Shown piece after piece: positions 59,501-64,000 of a DNA stretch of 64,000 bases. The notes under the pieces were generated by a model. It was not told the origin of the DNA, ran no database searches, and saw only the letters and a program-made list of their open reading frames with translations. The stretch lies in NCBI GenBank assembly GCA_020050835.1, contig JAGVKB010000137.1:20676-84675 (forward strand). Reading direction: 5' to 3'. Position numbers and translations under genes: made by a program. Each line of letters starts with the position of its first letter. The stretch's first letter is position 1. Source of the stretch: Candidatus Obscuribacterales bacterium. GTDB lineage: Bacteria > Cyanobacteriota > Vampirovibrionia > Obscuribacterales > Obscuribacteraceae.

Positions 59501-61234
59501 ATGGAATTGAGAGATTTCTGGGTAGGGCGGACGCAACTCGAGCACTTCAAAATGCACTTAAAATCAATTCTTGCGTTGCTTACTCTTCTGTTCGTTTCCT
59601 GGGGAATTGGCTCCAATTGGGTGGAGGCTGGAAACGGGACGGGCGGGAAGGAGAGTGAGGCCCGGCTGCTGTCCAATCAATCAAGGCTGGCTTGTGCCGA
59701 TGCCAGAGCGGCGGAGTGCCGCGGTGACTTCGAGATAGCCGACCGCCGATGGTGGGATGCCGTTCGGACGGCAGGTAAAAAGGGTGGGAGCGAGGCGGAC
59801 CTCGCTGATGCCTTATACGGACAATCGCAATTTTATACGCGTACTGCGGAGTACGAAAAGGCTATATCGGTGCTGAAGCGCTTCATTCGGCTAAAGCGTG
59901 ATAATCGGGATAAGACCTACTTTTATTTGACGCTCCATGACTGCGAGCTGGCGGATCTTTATTACTATCAGCACAAATGGCAGGATGCAGCAGAATTGTA
60001 TCTGGACATTTCGAGAGTCTGGAAGGATTCGCGCCGGTGGCCGATGCTGATCCCGGTTTTGGATCGATTGGGTGTTTGTTTTCAGCGCCTGGGGAAGAAG
60101 GAGGAGGCTGAAGCTCGGTATAAGGAAGCGCTCGAGATCTGGAAGAAGGCTCGAGTAATCCGGGGTCTGGAGTCACAAGTGTTGTTGATGGACTATTTGT
60201 CAGCAGAGACCTTAGAGCATTACGCCGCTTTTCTGACTGAGGGTGGGAAGGAAGAGCTGGCAAAAAAGTCGATAGCAGAAGCCGATACGATTTGGCGGAG
60301 ACTTGCTGCTGAATCAGCCGTAGCCGCCGAAGAGAAGGCTGCTGCAAATCACGCCGCATTTGTCAGTACCGTCTTGAAGCGCAATAAAGTGGCAGTGCCG
60401 GCCGATGTAATGAAAAAGGTCTCCTTGGCCGAGAAGCTGGCCTTCTCTTGTTGTCGAGCCGGAAAGTATTTTGAATCGGAGACACTTTATGACATCATCT
60501 TGAGCCTGCTTGCTAAGCAGCTGGATACCGGTGGAAGCGAAGAGCCGAGTTTGCGGCACCAGGTTCTGGTTGCCGTCTGCCAGTCAAAAAAGGCCAGCCG
60601 GCAGATCGATCCGCCGTACTCAGTGAAGCAAGCAGCCGGCAATGGGCGCGCATTCGACAATCCTTATCTGGTGGAATTCAATAAACTGAGATCTAGAGAA
60701 GACTTCCTCAGCAAGCGGACGGCGCTTGTAAGTAAGTTCGCATATGCGGTGCCTACTGCCGAAGGATTGGCGGTTTTCCAAAGATTTCAACCGATCTTGG
60801 AGATCGGAGCCGGCACCGGTTACTGGGCGGCATCGCTGCGTAAGGCGGGCACCAAGATCGCCGCTTATGAGCTCTATCCGTTGTCGCTCGGCAAGAATGC
60901 CTGGCACCCGCAAGCAACCAAGAGTTGGACTGAGGTGTTGCGTGGCGACGAATCGATGTCGTCTCTATTTCCGAAGAGCACGCTCTTTATGTGCTACCCG
61001 CCCGGCCGAACACGAGTTGCTTATAACGCTCTGCAGGGATATAAGGGCAACCGCCTGATTTACGTAGGAGAGACTGCCGGGCTTGCTCCCGGTGCCGGAC
61101 AAGATTCGTTTCAGAATTTGCTAGCCGGAGATTGGCAGCTGGAAAGTCAGATTCATCAACCGCAATGGCCTGGACTCTACGACTGTCTCTATGTATACAA
61201 GCGCAAACATGCTTCCTCGGCCGCTAACAAGTAG
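59501..61234 (+). CDS. TPR protein with methyltransferase-like domain
   Basis: This is the third member of the TPR/methyltransferase-like family in the locus. A signal segment (LKSILALLTLLFVSWGIG) follows residue 18 (MHLKS at 59552 is an alternative start). TPR-type repeats cover about 55-340 (EYEKAISVLKRFIRLK). The C-terminal domain (about 400-577) has the intact loop ILEIGAGTGYWAASLRKAG, AAYELYP, LFMCYPP, LIYVGETAG and QPQWPGLYDCLYVYKRK. Compared with the first copy it lacks the HExxH domain; compared with the second its SAM loop is intact. The gene starts 28 bases after the preceding one. Function unknown. Confidence 0.66.
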   Translation: MELRDFWVGRTQLEHFKMHLKSILALLTLLFVSWGIGSNWVEAGNGTGGKESEARLLSNQSRLACADARAAECRGDFEIADRRWWDAVRTAGKKGGSEADLADALYGQSQFYTRTAEYEKAISVLKRFIRLKRDNRDKTYFYLTLHDCELADLYYYQHKWQDAAELYLDISRVWKDSRRWPMLIPVLDRLGVCFQRLGKKEEAEARYKEALEIWKKARVIRGLESQVLLMDYLSAETLEHYAAFLTEGGKEELAKKSIAEADTIWRRLAAESAVAAEEKAAANHAAFVSTVLKRNKVAVPADVMKKVSLAEKLAFSCCRAGKYFESETLYDIILSLLAKQLDTGGSEEPSLRHQVLVAVCQSKKASRQIDPPYSVKQAAGNGRAFDNPYLVEFNKLRSREDFLSKRTALVSKFAYAVPTAEGLAVFQRFQPILEIGAGTGYWAASLRKAGTKIAAYELYPLSLGKNAWHPQATKSWTEVLRGDESMSSLFPKSTLFMCYPPGRTRVAYNALQGYKGNRLIYVGETAGLAPGAGQDSFQNLLAGDWQLESQIHQPQWPGLYDCLYVYKRKHASSAANK

Positions 61235-61345
61235 AGCTGGCTGGCTTGTGTCCTTCTCTGACTTTCGCGACTGGGCGGAGGCAAGGCCCTTATTCAGTTA
61301 TGCTAGAGTTTTCAGTTGCTTCCTTGGCGGGGAATAAACTATGGC

Positions 61346-63904
61346 ATGGAAGAGGGAAAAGCCATAGTCGCTAACTCCGAGCAGTCCGTAGAGTCTTCGT
61401 CGCCGACGACAAATGCGATGGCAGGCAGTCCGGCGCTTCCGCGAGCTGCTGTGGAGCGCATTCCGCTCATCATTTTGGGTTCCTTTGCGGTACTGCTGGG
61501 CTATTGGTTCAAGGTCTATCTAAGTTCCGGATACATCGCTTCGATCGACTTACCCGGGCATATCGCAATCATTGAACGAATGGATCCACAGCTCATCCAT
61601 CTCCGTTTGTTTTTCTACGATCCCGCTTGGTTTACAGGCTGGCCGGCATTTCAGTTTTATGCCTTTTTTGCGCATGCGTTCACGGCCATCTTGTCCCTGG
61701 TGGTGGCTCCTTGGAGCGAGGACCCGGTGAGACTCTGTTGCCAGGCGCTTCTCTGGTTCGGCTGCGTTTCGTTGCCTTTTTCGGTCTACTACTTTGCGCT
61801 GCCGCTCGGCGAGAAAGTCGGCGATACCAACCGATTAACGACGATCGAGCGGTCAATGTTGGCAATGTCGGCCGGATTCCTCTCCTTTTGGTTTCTCAAT
61901 CATGATTATGAATGGCACGGTGTCGGCGGTGGTGCCGTCCTCTACATCGGGCTTTACTCGCAAATCTTCGCCTGGCACTTGCTGCTTGTGCATGGCGGCG
62001 CACTGGCACGGTTGCTGCGGTTGCCGAGCAAGAAGAATGAGCTGCTCTTGTGTGCAGTTTTCAGCATTCTCTTGCTTACTCATACGCTCACCGCGCTCTT
62101 TGTGCTCTTGGTCGTCTTGTTGCTGAGCATCTGGTTAGCTAAGGATAGAGCGTTGCTCTGGCGCACTCATCTGGTTGCCTTTGGCATGACGGCATTCTGG
62201 TACGTACCGGCTTTGGCGCTCAGTAGGGACTACGCAGTTACACACATTGAGTGGCCTAGCGGCGACTTTTTCGAAATGTTCTTTCGCTATCCGTTTGCGG
62301 CTCTTGCCGAGCACGCCAAAGGGATTTATGGCGGGGTATTTCAGGCTCTGGATTTGGGAACGCTGGAGGTGGGGGTGTTCTTCCTGCTCTTTCTAAGCTT
62401 GGTGCGTATCCGAAGAGCCGAGCTTGCGATGGCGCTATTCTTGATCGTCTTGTTCTGTGCCTTTCTGCTTTCCAGCAACTTCGTGGCATCGTCAATTCCA
62501 GTTACCTTTCATTACTATCGTGGCGTCGGATATGTGTTTGTCTATCTCACCGGATTGCTGGCGGTCGTTCCGCTGGCGAGCTGCCAGGCGATGACGGACC
62601 GGCTCCCGCCAACTTCGGTGTTCCGGCCTGCGCCGGCTGCATTGATCGCGATCGCACTCTTAGGAGGTGTTTACTCGACTTGGAGCTTCCCTCATTCGCA
62701 TAAGGAGCTCGTGGATAGAAGCACGGACCGTGCGGATCTGAAGGCGGACCAACAAGTTCTCGACTACTTCAAAGCGCTGCCAAGCAAGGGCCGAGTTTTC
62801 TTCGAGTCGTTCAAGGAGACAGCGAGAAGTAGATATCGGTTAGCGAGGTATGCTGAATCCGTATTGTTCAAGACTGCCGGTTTCGAGACTACCAGCGGGC
62901 TTTTTATTCAAAGTTCGCCGGCGAATCAGATCATTTCTCAAGTAGCCGTGCGCGGCGGTGCGCGCACCTGGAGCTGCCCGCTTTACGAATGCGAAAGCGT
63001 CGATCGCAATGTTTCGGAGATAGTTCGGCAGCTTAGAGAGCTCGGCATTACGCATGTCGTGTGCAATTCAGGCACAGGGTTCTATCGCAATCTCGCGCCG
63101 TACCATGTACAGCCGATCGAGCATTTCGAGCCGTATGCGATTGTGCCGATCGCTGTGCCGCCCGTTTCGATGGTCGAGCTGCCACGCAAGGCGTTAGTCG
63201 GATATATCGATCGCCTCGGTACTCTTCCTTTCAAGTTTGTAGAGTACTACTTGAGCGCTCACCCAAAGGTAAACTCCAGAATTGATTTGATCGATCTGAC
63301 CGGACGAACGGTGCCGTCCGGACTGTCGGGCATTCTTCTGAACGACACGATCGGAAAGGATTATCATGCAAGTAAGCAAGCGGCCGACGGGTTTGCCAAA
63401 GGGCTATTCGTCATGCGAATCTGCTTTCAAAACGCAAGGAGCATCAATCACTATAACGTGGACTATCGTCGCACCGCGGACGAGACTATGTGTCGTGACG
63501 TTGATTACTTCTTCAATAACTTCGATCTGGCTGCGGAAGTATCCAAATTGACGCTTCCTGACTCGGATGCAGCAGGAAAACCCAGTCTGTCGTGGTCGGA
63601 TCACTATCAAGCGATGACATTAAGTAATCTCCAGCCTAATCATTTCGTGCGGGTAAACTATGCGTATTTTCCGTTCTGGTTCTCCAGTGATGCTGAGATT
63701 TACAGAGGATCATCCGAGCGAATCTTCGTGCTGCCGCGATCGAAGGAGGCAACTCTCAGATATGAGCCGCAGCGATCGGGCTTCCTGCAGATTGGTATCG
63801 CCGTTTCGCTTGCGGCAGTCTTGGCTTTGCCCGGCGTCTGGAGCTGGTTGTTGAGGGTTCTCAGGAAGTTCGGGCGCAGAGCCAAGCCAAGCCGAGCTGA
63901 GTAA
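61346..63904 (+). CDS. GT-C-like polytopic membrane protein (PTPS-related type)
   Basis: This protein of about 850 residues has some ten hydrophobic helices in its first 430 residues, then a soluble C-terminal part of about 390 residues and a last helix. The early loop IDLPGHIAIIERMD, containing an Asp in the first outer loop, resembles GT-C glycosyltransferases and the 6-pyruvoyl-tetrahydropterin synthase-related membrane proteins, in which an Asp binds a metal or donor. Lipid-linked sugar transfer or polymer assembly is the likely class of activity. ATG 61346 is preferred to a TTG at 61316, but the choice is open. It lies 111 bases after the TPR gene on the same strand, so it may belong to the HTTM locus or be separate. 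Confidence 0.55.
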   Translation: MEEGKAIVANSEQSVESSSPTTNAMAGSPALPRAAVERIPLIILGSFAVLLGYWFKVYLSSGYIASIDLPGHIAIIERMDPQLIHLRLFFYDPAWFTGWPAFQFYAFFAHAFTAILSLVVAPWSEDPVRLCCQALLWFGCVSLPFSVYYFALPLGEKVGDTNRLTTIERSMLAMSAGFLSFWFLNHDYEWHGVGGGAVLYIGLYSQIFAWHLLLVHGGALARLLRLPSKKNELLLCAVFSILLLTHTLTALFVLLVVLLLSIWLAKDRALLWRTHLVAFGMTAFWYVPALALSRDYAVTHIEWPSGDFFEMFFRYPFAALAEHAKGIYGGVFQALDLGTLEVGVFFLLFLSLVRIRRAELAMALFLIVLFCAFLLSSNFVASSIPVTFHYYRGVGYVFVYLTGLLAVVPLASCQAMTDRLPPTSVFRPAPAALIAIALLGGVYSTWSFPHSHKELVDRSTDRADLKADQQVLDYFKALPSKGRVFFESFKETARSRYRLARYAESVLFKTAGFETTSGLFIQSSPANQIISQVAVRGGARTWSCPLYECESVDRNVSEIVRQLRELGITHVVCNSGTGFYRNLAPYHVQPIEHFEPYAIVPIAVPPVSMVELPRKALVGYIDRLGTLPFKFVEYYLSAHPKVNSRIDLIDLTGRTVPSGLSGILLNDTIGKDYHASKQAADGFAKGLFVMRICFQNARSINHYNVDYRRTADETMCRDVDYFFNNFDLAAEVSKLTLPDSDAAGKPSLSWSDHYQAMTLSNLQPNHFVRVNYAYFPFWFSSDAEIYRGSSERIFVLPRSKEATLRYEPQRSGFLQIGIAVSLAAVLALPGVWSWLLRVLRKFGRRAKPSRAE

Positions 63905-64000
63905 TCTTGCGCGAACGTTTCATAGTTTGTCTCGATAACGTTGCCTCAGCCGTGAGCCGACTGCGCTCAAAGCCCATCTCGAACCTGGAAGCAATGAGAG

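Overview
The window is 64 kb of bacterial chromosome of moderately high G+C with no rRNA, CRISPR array or intact mobile element. A TolC-type outer-membrane protein, an AmiC-like periplasmic amidase and many signal peptides and lipoboxes point to a diderm cell. A cyanobacterial-style matrixin (HEFGHALGIDGH), a DICT-like/GAF/GGDEF/HD-GYP protein, a type III pantothenate kinase, TadE/TadG proteins and the absence of photosynthesis genes would suit a non-photosynthetic relative of the Cyanobacteria (Melainabacteria/Obscuribacterales type). That placement is an inference from gene content, not a demonstrated fact.

Layout. 0-3 kb: the 3' part of tsaB, then rimI, a BioY-like transporter gene and a membrane-anchored metallophosphoesterase gene, closely packed on +. 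3-4.6 kb: two genes on -, one encoding a matrixin. 4.6-5.0 kb: a probable non-coding RNA ending in a strong terminator just before glmU. 6.5-11.3 kb: a Sm-like small protein and the overlapping cluster DUF547 - amidase - coaX, all on -. 11.4-13.5 kb: CpdA-like phosphodiesterase and a CNNM/CorC-type protein, then tRNA-Ala(GGC) and a radical SAM gene on -. 15-24 kb: isochorismatase-type hydrolase, TolC-like protein, coiled-coil membrane protein, HU, and a PucR-type regulator translationally coupled to a PotA-like ATPase. 24.5-28 kb: a large c-di-GMP signalling protein whose HD-GYP half has lost its HD aspartate.

28-44 kb is the cell-surface region. It holds two very small membrane proteins, a 2907-residue filamentous-haemagglutinin-like protein with polyproline tracts and FecR-like domains, a VirB2/TrbC-like pilin candidate, two TadE-like proteins and a 1024-residue TadG-like protein. 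At 44-47.2 kb a TPR protein and two dihaem cytochromes c (one CcoO-like) form a group on -.

47.4-63.9 kb is the most unusual part. A single + strand run contains three tandem pairs, each of a small PDP-motif protein followed by an HTTM membrane protein (vitamin-K-dependent-carboxylase-like superfamily) with short overlaps. Between the pairs sit three paralogous TPR + methyltransferase-like proteins (one fused to an HExxH protease-like domain, one with an eroded SAM motif), an SGNH-like protein, a secreted 498-residue protein faintly like copper type II monooxygenases, and a GT-C-like membrane protein. The pair architecture recalls SdpA/SdpB of the Bacillus sporulation-delaying-protein system. 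I infer a duplicated envelope system that modifies or exports something; its substrate cannot be read from the sequence.
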